Under the pieces are notes generated by a model, which worked only from the letters and a program-made list of their open reading frames with translations, had not been told where the DNA came from and did not search any database. A program made the position numbers and the translations under genes. Source: Planctomycetota bacterium (lineage in GTDB: Bacteria > Planctomycetota > Planctomycetia > Planctomycetales > Planctomycetaceae). From it: a DNA stretch of 64,000 bases. Below are positions 9,286 to 18,492 of this stretch, piece by piece (the stretch's first letter is position 1; each line of letters begins with the position of its first letter). Where the stretch lies: positions 251,202 to 315,201 of the forward strand of contig JAFEBS010000056.1 of NCBI GenBank assembly GCA_018242525.1, in the 5' to 3' direction.

Positions 9286-9645
9286 ATGACCACTGAAACA
9301 CGCCCCGTTGTTTTCAACAAGCAGCACGCCCTGGCCCGACTGGGGGGGCTGGACGACGTGCTGCAGGACGTCATGAAACTGATGCGAACCGAAAGCCCCA
9401 AGGTGCATGCCGAGATTTCCGCTGCATTCAACCGCCGGGACTCGGTGGGACTGCAACGATCCGCGCACACCCTGAAGGGATCCGTCAGTCTGGTTGGTGC
9501 CACCGACCTGGTGGGACGACTGCGGCGAGTCGAAGACTGTGCCTCCAAAGGCGAACTGGATCTGGCCGCCCTGGAATTCGACGAAATTGATCGACAGTTT
9601 TCCGAATTGCAGGAATTGCTGGCCGTGGAGCTGCAATCCAACTGA
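9286..9645 (+). CDS. Histidine phosphotransfer (Hpt) domain protein
   Basis: 119 residues from the ATG at 9286, essentially one Hpt four-helix domain. The phosphorylatable histidine is His61 in RSAHTLKGSVSLVGA, a textbook Hpt signature. N-terminal helix 1 carries LGGLDDVLQDVMKLMRTE. It should shuttle phosphate between receiver domains, and the divergently encoded receiver/RsbW-like protein is the obvious candidate partner. An in-frame start 30 bases upstream exists, but the domain boundary favours the one given. Confidence 0.88.
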   Translation: MTTETRPVVFNKQHALARLGGLDDVLQDVMKLMRTESPKVHAEISAAFNRRDSVGLQRSAHTLKGSVSLVGATDLVGRLRRVEDCASKGELDLAALEFDEIDRQFSELQELLAVELQSN

Positions 9646-9651
9646 AAGTCC

Positions 9652-9682
9652 CAGGGGTCAAGCCTGAAATGGTCAACCCCTG
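9652..9682 (+). terminator. Hairpin after the Hpt gene
   Basis: CAGGGGT at 9652-9658 pairs with ACCCCTG at 9676-9682 across a 17-base loop, six bases after the Hpt stop codon. No T run follows, so this may be an RNA-stabilising or Rho-assisted end rather than a classical terminator. Confidence 0.35.
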
Positions 9683-9784
9683 AATGACGAGACGTCGCCG
9701 CACGGTTGAGTTACCGCTCTTCAATCGCGAGCATGTTGTCAAGACCTGACTTGGATTTTGCAACAGGACTCTGGAAGGAACGGT

Positions 9785-11014
9785 ATGCGCACGCACTTCA
9801 AACCGTGGGGACTGAAACTGGTCTTGGCGACCGTCGTGGTCAGCCTGCTGGCTGTCCGAGTTCATGCTGCGGATTTTGACCCCGCGAAACTCGGTCGATT
9901 GCGGTCAACGCTGCAGGGATTCGTCGATAAAAACGTCGTCGCCGGGGCGGTCGCCGCCGTGGGAACTCACCGCGGTCTGGTCGCCATTGAGGCCGTGGGA
10001 CAGCAGAACCGGGAACAGAATCTGCCGATGCGGCCGAATGCAACCTTCCGCATCGCTTCGATGACGAAACCAATCACCGCCCTCGCCATCATGATCCTGG
10101 TTGATGAAGGCAAGCTGTCGGTGGAGGATCCTGTGGAAAAACATCTGCAGGAATTCAAAGGTCAGATGATTGTCTCGTCACGCGATCCGGATGCGGGGAC
10201 CGTGACTCTCAAGAAGCCGACGCGGCCGATTACTGTTCGTGACTTGCTGACACATACCTCCGGCTTGCCCGGCGGATTCCCCGAGGGGATTTCCGATCTT
10301 TACTTTCGACGCCATTTGACCCTGGGCGAAGCCGTGGCCACCAGTTCCCAGCGTCCACTGGATTTTGAGCCGGGATCGAAATGGGCGTATTGCAACGCGG
10401 GAATCGACACGTTGGGACGAATTGTCGAAGTCGTTTCGGGCGAGTCGTTCGAACAATTCCTGGAACGGCACCTGTTCAGACCACTGGGAATGAGCGACAC
10501 CACATTCTATCCGAGCGATGAACAGGTGGCTCGACTTGCGGGCCTGTATGATTTGAAGGAGGGCCAACTTCGTCCCGTCGGATACCAGTTGCTGGGCCCC
10601 ACCAAATCGGCCCGGCATCCAATCCCCGCCGGCGGGCTGTATTCGACGGCGGAAGACCTGGCAAAGCTTTATCAACTGATGCTGCTGCGCGGAGCGATCG
10701 GCGAACTGCGGATAGTATCGGAAAAGAGTGTCGCCGATATGACTCGGAATCAGACGGGAAATCTGACCGCTGGCTTCACACCCAATGTCGGAATGGGATT
10801 CGGCTGGCAGGTCACCAGGCAACCCGACGGAGTTCACGCGATGTTGTCTGCAGGAAGTTACGGCCATGGCGGTGCTTTCGGGACTCAGGGTTGGATCGAT
10901 CCCACCAAAGACCTGTATATCATCCTGTTGATCCAGCGAGTCGGCATGGCCAATGGCGATGCCTCGGACATCCGTCGCGACGTCCAGCAGGTGATTGTGG
11001 ATGCAATCAAGTAG
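9785..11014 (+). CDS. Secreted serine beta-lactamase-fold hydrolase
   Basis: 409 residues from the ATG at 9785, preceded by GGAAGGAA. A signal peptide (LVLATVVVSLLAVRVHAAD) precedes a class C beta-lactamase/esterase-like fold. The nucleophile motif SMTK (Ser92, Lys95) sits in FRIASMTKPITALAI, the second motif is the Tyr of WAYCNAG, and the third is GHGGAFG in place of KTG. The family (serine hydrolases related to AmpC, D-Ala-D-Ala peptidases and EstB) hydrolyses amide or ester bonds. The exact substrate cannot be read from sequence. Exported, probably periplasmic. Confidence 0.9.
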   Translation: MRTHFKPWGLKLVLATVVVSLLAVRVHAADFDPAKLGRLRSTLQGFVDKNVVAGAVAAVGTHRGLVAIEAVGQQNREQNLPMRPNATFRIASMTKPITALAIMILVDEGKLSVEDPVEKHLQEFKGQMIVSSRDPDAGTVTLKKPTRPITVRDLLTHTSGLPGGFPEGISDLYFRRHLTLGEAVATSSQRPLDFEPGSKWAYCNAGIDTLGRIVEVVSGESFEQFLERHLFRPLGMSDTTFYPSDEQVARLAGLYDLKEGQLRPVGYQLLGPTKSARHPIPAGGLYSTAEDLAKLYQLMLLRGAIGELRIVSEKSVADMTRNQTGNLTAGFTPNVGMGFGWQVTRQPDGVHAMLSAGSYGHGGAFGTQGWIDPTKDLYIILLIQRVGMANGDASDIRRDVQQVIVDAIK

Positions 11015-11032
11015 TCCGCGACGGGGCGCAGC

Positions 11033-11106
11033 CCGTGGAAAAGGGGCACTGACCCTTTGGATGGCATTGGAATCACCTTGAAACTCGTGCCCCTTTTTTC
11101 CCACGG
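11033..11106 (+). terminator. Inverted repeat with T run after the beta-lactamase-fold gene
   Basis: The arm at 11033-11049 (CCGTGGAAAAGGGGCAC) pairs imperfectly with 11087-11106, which contains GTGCCCC and TTTTTT and ends CCCACGG. The loop is about 37 bases. It begins 19 bases after the stop codon and fits a terminator. Its left arm also resembles an element found inside a coding gene at 21176-21199. Confidence 0.5.
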
Positions 11107-11188
11107 CTGGTTGGCAGCGATCATCATGACGGATAGCAACGTTTCATTCCGACTTTGGAATTCACACCGCGATCGAGGTTTATCGAAG

Positions 11189-14100
11189 ATGTGGAATCTC
11201 TGCAGAGCAGTCGTTTGTCCCGCATTTCTGCTGTGCATCATTGGACTCGGTTCCTCAACATCGAGAGCCGCTGAAGCTCCGGACTACGGACGAGACGTTC
11301 GTCCGATACTGTCTCAATTCTGCTTCAAGTGTCACGGACCGGACGAAACAAAACGCGAAGCCGGTCTGCGGCTCGACCTGCGTGATGAAGCGATCAGGGC
11401 GGCCGGTTCCGGGGAACGTCCGATTGTTCCGACGGAGCCTGCAGCGAGTGAAATGATCCGACGCATCCATTCGACGGACCCGGATGAACAGATGCCGCCT
11501 CCATCGACAAAACAGCAATTGTCGCTCGCGCAGAAAGAAATCCTGAGACAATGGATTGCCGCCGGGGCGGAGTACAAGCCGCACTGGTCGTTCGTGCCGC
11601 CGCAGCGGCCCGCTCTGCCGGCCGTGAAACTCACCAGTTGGCCGAGACGGGGACTCGACAACTTCGTCCTGCACAGGCTGGAAGCCGAACAGATGTCGCC
11701 CTCATCAGAGGCGGACCGGTATACACTGATTCGACGGCTGTCACTCGATCTGATCGGACTTCCCCCGACGCCGGACGAGGCCGACGAGTTCGTGGCGGAT
11801 TCTTCACCGGATGCGTGTGAAAAGTGGATCGACCGCCTGCAGGCATCGCCCCACTACGGCGAGCGCTGGGCCCGGAGATGGCTCGATCTGGCCCGCTATG
11901 CAGACACGAACGGCTACGAAAAGGACCGGGGCCGGTCCATCTGGCCTTATCGCGACTGGGTCATCCAGGCGTTGAATGGCAATCTGCCATTTGATCAGTT
12001 CACGATCGAACAACTGGCTGGAGACATGCTGCCCGGGGCGACTCAGGACCAGCGAATCGCAACTGGATTTCATCGAAATACAATGCTGAACGAAGAGGGG
12101 GGGATTGATCCGCTGGAATTCCGGTTCTATGCGATGACCGACCGAGTCGCCACGACGGCGACTGTCTGGTTGGGACTGACCGTCGGTTGTGCCCAGTGTC
12201 ATACTCACAAATATGACCCGATTACGCACCGGGATTATTACGGGATGTTCGCGCTCCTCAATAATGCTGATGAACCGGAAATTGACGTCATTCGTCCCGA
12301 GATCGCCGCAAGGCGACACGAACTGGAACAGCGCATCGCGGCGCTGCAGGCTCAATTGCCCAACCGATTCCCTCTGCAGGACGAGTTTGACTGGAAACCC
12401 ATTCAACCCGTAACGGCCAAGTCATCGCAGGGGGCAACATTGGAACCGCTGGGGGACGGGACGGTGTTCGTTTCCGGGACCAATCCCGAGTCCGATACTT
12501 ATGAACTTGAGTTTGACAGTGAACTGGCAGACGTTACTGCCGTGCGACTGGAAGTCCTCAGCGACAGTCGACTACCAGGCAAGGGGCCCGGACGAACTCC
12601 GCACGGAAACTTTGTCTTGAGTGAAATCACGGGTCGTGTGTCTCAAAAGGATTTGAAATTCGTCCGCGCGACGGCAGATTTCGCACAGGATCAGTTCCCC
12701 GTCGACAAGGCCATTGACGGTCAAACGACCGCCAATGGATGGGCCATTCATGGCCCGGGTGAATGGAACGTCAATCGGACTGCCGTCTTCGTCCTGGATG
12801 CGCCGACGGGCAAGCCTGAAAAGCCGGTCCGCTGGACAATTCGACTGACCCAGGCGTATGGGAAGCAGCATACCATCGGAAAGTTTCGACTGAGTCTGGG
12901 AACACGTCGTCCTTCAAGCGAAGGATCGGAAGCAGAACGCCGCCGGGCGCATTTGAATCAGAAGTTTGGCGAATGGCTGGCCGTCGAACAGGGACGTGTT
13001 GTGTCGTGGACGAAACTGAGACCCACTGCCGCCGCCAGCAATCTGCCACTGCTGACGATTCAGCCGGATCATTCGATTGTCGCCACCGGCGACATGTCCA
13101 AACGCGATACTTACGACATCAAGTTCGCCGCAGCGACGGAACAATCCTCCGCCAGCAAAAGTCGCTGGACAGCCATCCGGATTGAAGCCCTGCCAGACGG
13201 TCGCTCCCCGAAAAATGGTCCGGGACGTGTGTATTATGAAGGGCCGTTCGGCGACTTTTTCCTCAGTGAAGTGACCTTGAAAGCCGACGGACAACCTGTG
13301 AAGTTGACCGCTCCCTCGCAAAGTTTCGCCAACGGCGGCAATACGGCGGCAATGGCGCTGGATGGAAATCAGCAAACGGGTTGGTCCATCAATGGCGGGC
13401 AGGGAAAGGCACATGTGGCCGTCTTCCGCTTTGAGCAACCCGTCGAACGGTCCAGCCAGTTCGATCTGTCGTTGCTGTTTGAACGGTATTATGCCGCCGG
13501 ACTGGGAAGAGTACGCGTCTCTGTCACCGACGACCCACGCCCTGTCGAAGCCAGTCCGTTGCCGATGGAACTGGAATCCATTGTTCTGACAAGTCGGGAT
13601 GCGAAGTCGGATGACAAGTCGATGTGGATTGACCGATATCCGCAATTGCTCCCGTACTTCTGTGAAGTGGCCCCCGAATTGGCGGCAGAGCGTCAGGCCA
13701 TCGCGAACCTTCGCAGCCAACTGCCGGCGTTTCCGACGACTCTCGCGTTTCACGAGCGGCCAGCCAGCAACCCGCGTCAGACTCACCGCTACCACCGCGG
13801 CGAGTTCCTGCAGCCCAAAGAAGTTGTCGAACCGGCCGTGTTGTCCGCGTTGCCACAACTTCCCAGGGCGTTGCCCGCCAATCGCCTGACGTTCGCCCGC
13901 TGGCTCGTCAGCGCAGACAATCCATTGGGGGCACGGGTTGCTGTCAATCGGGAATGGACGGCGCTCTTCGGGCGGGGTCTGGTCCGGTCGGTCGAAGATT
14001 TCGGCAGCCAGGGGACCGCTCCCACGAATCCCGCCTTGCTCGACTGGCTGGCGGTGGAATTGTCCGGAAATCAGTCCGGCGTTCAGAACTGGGACTTGAA

Positions 14101-14815
14101 GCGATTGCATCGGATGATTGTCAGCAGTTCCACCTATCGACAGTCGTCCCGAGTCACACCCGAACTGCTGGCCAAGGATCCCACGAACGAATGGCTGGCA
14201 CGCGGGCCCCGCCAGCGACTGGAAGCGGAAATCCTGCGCGATACGGCACTGCAAGCCAGCGGCCTGCTGTCACACAAACTGTATGGCCCCAGCGTCTTTC
14301 CGCCGCAGCCGTCCTCAGTGACCACCGAGGGAACCTACGGCGGGCTGGCGTGGAATGTCAGTCCGGGCGAAGACCGCTATCGCCGGACCATGTACACGTT
14401 CAGCAAGCGGACGTCGCCGTTTGCCATGAGTCTGACGTTTGACGGTCCCAGCGGCGAAGCCTGTGTCGCCCGGCGCGAAGTGACCAACACGCCGCTGCAG
14501 GCGCTGACCTTGCTCAACGACACCGTCTTCGTGGAAGCATCCCAGGCACTGGGCCGGGAATTTGCCGCACGCGACGGATCCGTCGACCAACGGTTGGCGC
14601 TGCTGTTTCGACGCTGCGTCACCCGTCCCGCCGCCGCTGACGAACTGGCCGTGTTGAAACAGTTTTTTGACGACCAGGAAACTCGCTTGCAAAACAAGCA
14701 GTTGGATGCCAAGGCCCTGGCGGGTGCCGGTGCCGAAAATGAAATCGCCCGCGCCGCATGGACGATCGTGGCTCGTGCCATCCTGAATCTGGACGAAGCC
14801 GTTACGAAGAATTGA
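11189..14815 (+). CDS. Planctomycete cytochrome c / DUF1549 / DUF1553 protein with duplicated insert
   Basis: 1208 residues from the ATG at 11189, chosen because it gives a proper signal peptide (FLLCIIGLGSSTSRA). Domains in order: a cytochrome-c-like PSCyt1 domain with CFKCHG; DUF1549 (LIRRLSLDLIGLPPTPDEAD, ASPHYGERWARRWLDLARYA, then VGCAQCHTHKYDPIT); an insert of about 450 residues; and C-terminal DUF1553 (HRYHRGEFLQPKE, VAVNREWTALFGRGLV, TNTPLQALTLLND). The insert contains two similar copies of an unrecognised discoidin-like unit. Secreted. It is paired with the DUF1501 gene 46 bases downstream, the usual two-gene arrangement. The biochemical role of these pairs is unknown. Confidence 0.93.
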   Translation: MWNLCRAVVCPAFLLCIIGLGSSTSRAAEAPDYGRDVRPILSQFCFKCHGPDETKREAGLRLDLRDEAIRAAGSGERPIVPTEPAASEMIRRIHSTDPDEQMPPPSTKQQLSLAQKEILRQWIAAGAEYKPHWSFVPPQRPALPAVKLTSWPRRGLDNFVLHRLEAEQMSPSSEADRYTLIRRLSLDLIGLPPTPDEADEFVADSSPDACEKWIDRLQASPHYGERWARRWLDLARYADTNGYEKDRGRSIWPYRDWVIQALNGNLPFDQFTIEQLAGDMLPGATQDQRIATGFHRNTMLNEEGGIDPLEFRFYAMTDRVATTATVWLGLTVGCAQCHTHKYDPITHRDYYGMFALLNNADEPEIDVIRPEIAARRHELEQRIAALQAQLPNRFPLQDEFDWKPIQPVTAKSSQGATLEPLGDGTVFVSGTNPESDTYELEFDSELADVTAVRLEVLSDSRLPGKGPGRTPHGNFVLSEITGRVSQKDLKFVRATADFAQDQFPVDKAIDGQTTANGWAIHGPGEWNVNRTAVFVLDAPTGKPEKPVRWTIRLTQAYGKQHTIGKFRLSLGTRRPSSEGSEAERRRAHLNQKFGEWLAVEQGRVVSWTKLRPTAAASNLPLLTIQPDHSIVATGDMSKRDTYDIKFAAATEQSSASKSRWTAIRIEALPDGRSPKNGPGRVYYEGPFGDFFLSEVTLKADGQPVKLTAPSQSFANGGNTAAMALDGNQQTGWSINGGQGKAHVAVFRFEQPVERSSQFDLSLLFERYYAAGLGRVRVSVTDDPRPVEASPLPMELESIVLTSRDAKSDDKSMWIDRYPQLLPYFCEVAPELAAERQAIANLRSQLPAFPTTLAFHERPASNPRQTHRYHRGEFLQPKEVVEPAVLSALPQLPRALPANRLTFARWLVSADNPLGARVAVNREWTALFGRGLVRSVEDFGSQGTAPTNPALLDWLAVELSGNQSGVQNWDLKRLHRMIVSSSTYRQSSRVTPELLAKDPTNEWLARGPRQRLEAEILRDTALQASGLLSHKLYGPSVFPPQPSSVTTEGTYGGLAWNVSPGEDRYRRTMYTFSKRTSPFAMSLTFDGPSGEACVARREVTNTPLQALTLLNDTVFVEASQALGREFAARDGSVDQRLALLFRRCVTRPAAADELAVLKQFFDDQETRLQNKQLDAKALAGAGAENEIARAAWTIVARAILNLDEAVTKN

Positions 14816-14861
14816 ACGACCCCGAACAATGTCGGGAGTCCCGAAAACCAAGAGGTTCGCG

Positions 14862-16310
14862 ATGACAGAATCACCCAATCCCGGTTTGCAGATCACTCGC
14901 CGCCATTTCTTCCAGGGATGTCAGTTGGGAGTCGGCAAGATGGCGCTGGCTTCGTTGCTCACGTCAGGAATGGGCCGTCCCCAGGTCCACGCGGCGGGAA
15001 TCGCTCCCGTTAACCCCATGGCGGCGCGTGCCCCTCACTTTCCCGCCAAAGCGAAGGCCGTCATCCATTTATTCATGGCCGGGGCTCCCAGTCAGTTGGA
15101 TCTGTTTGATTACAAGCCGAAGCTGGCCGAATTTGCGGGAAAACCGATCCCTCCGGAAGTAGTGGGCGGGCAGCGTTATGCTTTTATCCGACCGGATGCC
15201 AATTGCCTGGGCCCGCAATTCAAGTTTGCCCGGCATGGTCGATGCGGAATGGAACTGGCGGAGGTCCTGCCGCACCTGGCCAAAATTGTCGATGAAATCA
15301 CACTGGTCAAGTCGGTTCACACGGACCAGTTCAATCACGCCCCGGCTCAGATCTTCTTCAACACCGGTTTTTCACAACCGGGCCGTCCGTCGCTGGGTTC
15401 CTGGACGACATACGGACTCGGTGCCGAGGCGAGCGACCTGCCCGCCTTTGTCGTCATGTCGACCGGAGCCGGCATCAGCGGTGGCGCGGCCAACTGGTCC
15501 AGTGGATTTCTGCCCACGGAATTCTCCGGCGTTCGCCTGCGAAATCAGGGCGACCCGATTATTGATGTCTCCAGCCCGGCGGGCGTCGATCCAAGATTGC
15601 AGCGGGATTCGCTGGATCTGATTCGCACCTTGAATCGACGAAGATTGGAACTGGAGGGAGATCCGGAGATCGCCACCCGCATCGCCAGCTATGAAATGGC
15701 GTTTCGCCTGCAGACCTCCGCGCCCGAATTGATGGATCTGAAAAGCGAATCGAAAGAAACGCTGGAACTGTACGGGTGTGACCCCGACAAGCCCTCGTTC
15801 GCCCGCGCGTGTCTGCTCGCCCGCCGGATGATCGAGCGAGGAGTCCGGTTCGTCAACATCTATAACGAAGGCTGGGATGCGCACTCCGATGTTGTCGGAA
15901 ATCTGAAGGGAAACTGCGGCAAGACGGATCAGGCATCCGCCGCGCTGATCCTGGACTTGAAGCGACGCGGTCTGCTCAATGAGACCCTGGTCATCTGGGG
16001 CGGGGAATTTGGCTGGACACCGATGGTGGAGACAAATCCCGCGTTGGGACGAAGCCTGGGCCGCGACCATCATCCGCAGGCGTACTCGATGTGGATGGCC
16101 GGGGGCGGAACCAGGCAGGGACTGGTCTATGGTTCCACGGACGACCTGGGGTTCCATGTGGTTGACAATCCCGTTCATGTGCATGACCTGCAGGCGACGA
16201 TCCTGCATCTGCTCGGTTTTGATCACGAACGGTTGACGTATTTCCACGCCGGACGCCAGTTCCGCCTGACCGACGTGCATGGCAGGGTGATCCACGACCT
16301 GCTGGCCTGA
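14862..16310 (+). CDS. DUF1501 protein with Tat signal
   Basis: 482 residues. The N-terminus has a twin-arginine export motif (ITRRHFFQGCQLGVG). The body is typical DUF1501, an alkaline-phosphatase-like/sulfatase-fold family: VIHLFMAGAPSQLDLFDYKP, HFPAKAKA, TLVIWGGEFGWTP and GRDHHPQAYSMWMAGGG. It should be exported folded, with a metal centre. AGAGG precedes the start with suitable spacing. It follows the DUF1549/DUF1553 gene closely, and the two are presumably co-transcribed and act together outside the cytoplasm. Substrate unknown. Confidence 0.93.
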   Translation: MTESPNPGLQITRRHFFQGCQLGVGKMALASLLTSGMGRPQVHAAGIAPVNPMAARAPHFPAKAKAVIHLFMAGAPSQLDLFDYKPKLAEFAGKPIPPEVVGGQRYAFIRPDANCLGPQFKFARHGRCGMELAEVLPHLAKIVDEITLVKSVHTDQFNHAPAQIFFNTGFSQPGRPSLGSWTTYGLGAEASDLPAFVVMSTGAGISGGAANWSSGFLPTEFSGVRLRNQGDPIIDVSSPAGVDPRLQRDSLDLIRTLNRRRLELEGDPEIATRIASYEMAFRLQTSAPELMDLKSESKETLELYGCDPDKPSFARACLLARRMIERGVRFVNIYNEGWDAHSDVVGNLKGNCGKTDQASAALILDLKRRGLLNETLVIWGGEFGWTPMVETNPALGRSLGRDHHPQAYSMWMAGGGTRQGLVYGSTDDLGFHVVDNPVHVHDLQATILHLLGFDHERLTYFHAGRQFRLTDVHGRVIHDLLA

Positions 16311-16473
16311 TGATTGCGGTCACCAGAAACCGCCAAATGCACTTCGATTCCGGCGAGTCTGCCCGGGGCCGTAGTCAATTGGACAGGCCGCGACTATGAT
16401 GCCGCAACTTCGACGTCGCAACCACGGCGGTTCCGCGATTTCTGACTGTTTACTCTAGCGAATTCACTGAATC

Positions 16474-17304
16474 ATGCTCATCCGCGTAGGCCACAGCCCA
16501 GACCCCGACGATGCCTTCATGTTCCACGCCCTGGCGAACAATAAGATCGACACGGGTTCGTACCAGTTTACTCACCAGTTGCAGGACATCCAGACGCTGA
16601 ACGATCGGGCGTTTCGGGGCGAGTTGGAACTGACTGCCGTCAGTCTGCACGGTTACGCCTACGTCACCGACAAGTACGCCTTGTGCGCCTGCGGGGCCAG
16701 CATGGGTGACAATTACGGCCCGATGGTTGTGGCGCGGCAACCCGGCAGCCTGCAGGACTTCCGGGGCAAGACGATTGCGGTGCCGGGCAAGCTGACGACA
16801 GCCTACCTGGCGCTGAAGCTGGCCCTGGGAGACGACTTTACTCCCGTCGTCTATCCGTTCGACGAAATCCTGGCGGTCACCGCGGCCGGCAAGGTCGATG
16901 CCGGGCTGATCATTCACGAAGGGCAATTGACCTACCAGAACGATGGATTGCATCTGATCGTCGACCTGGGTCAATGGTGGATGGATGACACGGGTTTGCC
17001 TCTGCCGTTGGGGGGGAACGCGATCCGCCGCGACCTGGGCACGCAGACGATGGAAGAAGTCACGGCTCTGCTGAAACAGAGCATTCAGTATGCACTGGAT
17101 CACCGCGCCGAAGCGTTGGCGTACGCGCTGCAGTTCGGTCGCGACCTGGACCGCAGCCAGGCAGACAAGTTTGTCGGCATGTATGTCAATGACTGGACCC
17201 TGGATTTCGGGGCTCGCGGACGCGAGGCGGTCGCCACTCTGCTGCGACGCGCTTACGAGGCAAAGATCATTCCGCACCCCGTGGATCTGGAATTCATTGG
17301 CTGA
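16474..17304 (+). CDS. mqnD: 1,4-dihydroxy-6-naphthoate synthase (futalosine menaquinone pathway)
   Basis: 276 residues, the family's normal length. It catalyses conversion of cyclic de-hypoxanthine futalosine to 1,4-dihydroxy-6-naphthoate in the alternative menaquinone route. Signatures match characterised MqnD proteins: GHSPDPDDAFMFHAL at the N-terminus, DIQTLNDRAF, GPMVVAR, KTIAVPGKLTTAYLAL, AGLIIHEGQLTYQ (its His is the proposed catalytic residue) and GQWWMDDTGLPLPLGGNAI. The fold is that of a periplasmic-binding protein, but the enzyme is cytoplasmic and no signal peptide is present. An SDR and a cyclotransferase-like gene follow closely. Confidence 0.93.
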   Translation: MLIRVGHSPDPDDAFMFHALANNKIDTGSYQFTHQLQDIQTLNDRAFRGELELTAVSLHGYAYVTDKYALCACGASMGDNYGPMVVARQPGSLQDFRGKTIAVPGKLTTAYLALKLALGDDFTPVVYPFDEILAVTAAGKVDAGLIIHEGQLTYQNDGLHLIVDLGQWWMDDTGLPLPLGGNAIRRDLGTQTMEEVTALLKQSIQYALDHRAEALAYALQFGRDLDRSQADKFVGMYVNDWTLDFGARGREAVATLLRRAYEAKIIPHPVDLEFIG

Positions 17305-17337
17305 CCACGGCACACCCTGTTTAAGGAACTCGCACTG

Positions 17338-18126
17338 ATGTCGTCCGCTGATTTCTTGAAGAACATGTTTGGCCTCGACGGACTGACGGCCGTGGTGATC
17401 GGAGGGACCGGAACGCTGGGTGGATCGTTTTGCGATGCACTGGCCGGAGCGGGTGCCCACGTTGTGGTTGTCGGCCGGAACGACGAGCATGGAAATGATC
17501 GCGTTCGCGTAATCAAGGATCGGGGCGGCTCCGCCGAATACTTCCCATGCGACGCCACGTCGCGCGACGGACTGGAATCGCTCGTCAGCCACCTGCGCAG
17601 CACGGGGCGTGACGCCAATGTGCTGATCAACGGAGCCGGGGTGAACTCACCCACGCCGTTCCTGGACATTAGCGAAGAAGAATGGGACCGGATTCTGAAT
17701 GTGAACCTGCGTGGCGTTCGCCTGGCCTGCCAGGTCGTCGGCAAATACATGCTGGAGCGGGAAACGAAGGGATCGATCATCAACATCGCATCTGTCAGCG
17801 CCGGACCTCCGCTGTCTCGAGTCTTTACCTATTCGCTTTCCAAGGCGGCGGTTCTCAGCCTGACCCAGAACCTGGCGCGGGAATGGGCGACGAAGGGGAT
17901 TCGCGTCAACGCGCTCTCTCCCGGTTTCTTCCCTGCGGAACAGAACAAGAAGGTGCTGACTCCGGATCGCGTGGAAAACATCATGCGACACACACCGATG
18001 GCCCGGTTCGGCTCGCCGGAAGAACTGGCCGGAGGAATCTTGCTGCTCGCCTCGCCAACGGCGGGCAGCTTTCTGACTGGACACAATCTGCTGATTGACG
18101 GCGGATTCACCGCAATGACGATTTGA
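17338..18126 (+). CDS. Short-chain dehydrogenase/reductase
   Basis: 262 residues with a Rossmann fold. The cofactor-binding loop is GGTGTLGGSF (a GGTGTLG variant of TGxxxGxG), followed by NGAGVNSPTPF (NAG-type motif), a Ser in IASVSAGPP and the YSLSK catalytic Tyr-Lys pair. RVNALSPGFFPAE and the C-terminal LIDGGFTAM are also typical. The closest functional group appears to be gluconate/mannonate-type oxidoreductases; the substrate cannot be fixed by eye. The start lies 33 bases after mqnD with AAGGA upstream, so co-transcription is likely. Confidence 0.9.
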   Translation: MSSADFLKNMFGLDGLTAVVIGGTGTLGGSFCDALAGAGAHVVVVGRNDEHGNDRVRVIKDRGGSAEYFPCDATSRDGLESLVSHLRSTGRDANVLINGAGVNSPTPFLDISEEEWDRILNVNLRGVRLACQVVGKYMLERETKGSIINIASVSAGPPLSRVFTYSLSKAAVLSLTQNLAREWATKGIRVNALSPGFFPAEQNKKVLTPDRVENIMRHTPMARFGSPEELAGGILLLASPTAGSFLTGHNLLIDGGFTAMTI

Positions 18127-18135
18127 TGGAACGCG

Positions 18136-18492
18136 ATGAGTGACGTTCAATCCGATTCAAAGTTGCCGTTGTATGTGTTCGGGACACTGCGACGCGGACA
18201 TCGAAACCATCATTTTCTCGATGGCAGATACGATCGTATGATCCCCGCCGAACTGCGGGGGTACCAACGACTGCACGAATTGATGATTGCCGAATGCCCG
18301 GGTGGAGTCGTCGATGGCGAACTGTTTCATCTGCAACGAGCAGTGTACGACGCCACTCTGGCGGGTTGTGACGAACTGGAAGAAATCCCGCCGGGCAGCC
18401 TGGTCGGCGATGAGTACCAGCGAAAGGCGGTGACCGTGCACACCGCGGACGGTCCCGTTCAGGCATGGGCGTACGTTCAGCCCGAACGGTAA
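18136..18492 (+). CDS. Gamma-glutamylcyclotransferase-like (AIG2/GGCT fold) protein
   Basis: 118 residues. The N-terminal LYVFGTLRRGHRNHHFL is the fold's substrate-loop signature (YGTLxxG type). VDGELFHL and the acidic pair in CDELEEIPPGS, with the likely catalytic Glu, are also present, followed by YQRKAVTVHTADG and AWAYV. Members open or cyclise gamma-glutamyl amines or related amides. It begins 9 bases after the SDR stop, so it probably belongs to the same transcript. Its specific substrate is unknown. Confidence 0.85.
   Translation: MSDVQSDSKLPLYVFGTLRRGHRNHHFLDGRYDRMIPAELRGYQRLHELMIAECPGGVVDGELFHLQRAVYDATLAGCDELEEIPPGSLVGDEYQRKAVTVHTADGPVQAWAYVQPER

Noticed and set aside
12914..14254. 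446-codon open frame antisense to the DUF1549/DUF1553 gene
   Set aside because: Opposite a clear domain-bearing gene; no signal peptide or motif in the antisense product.
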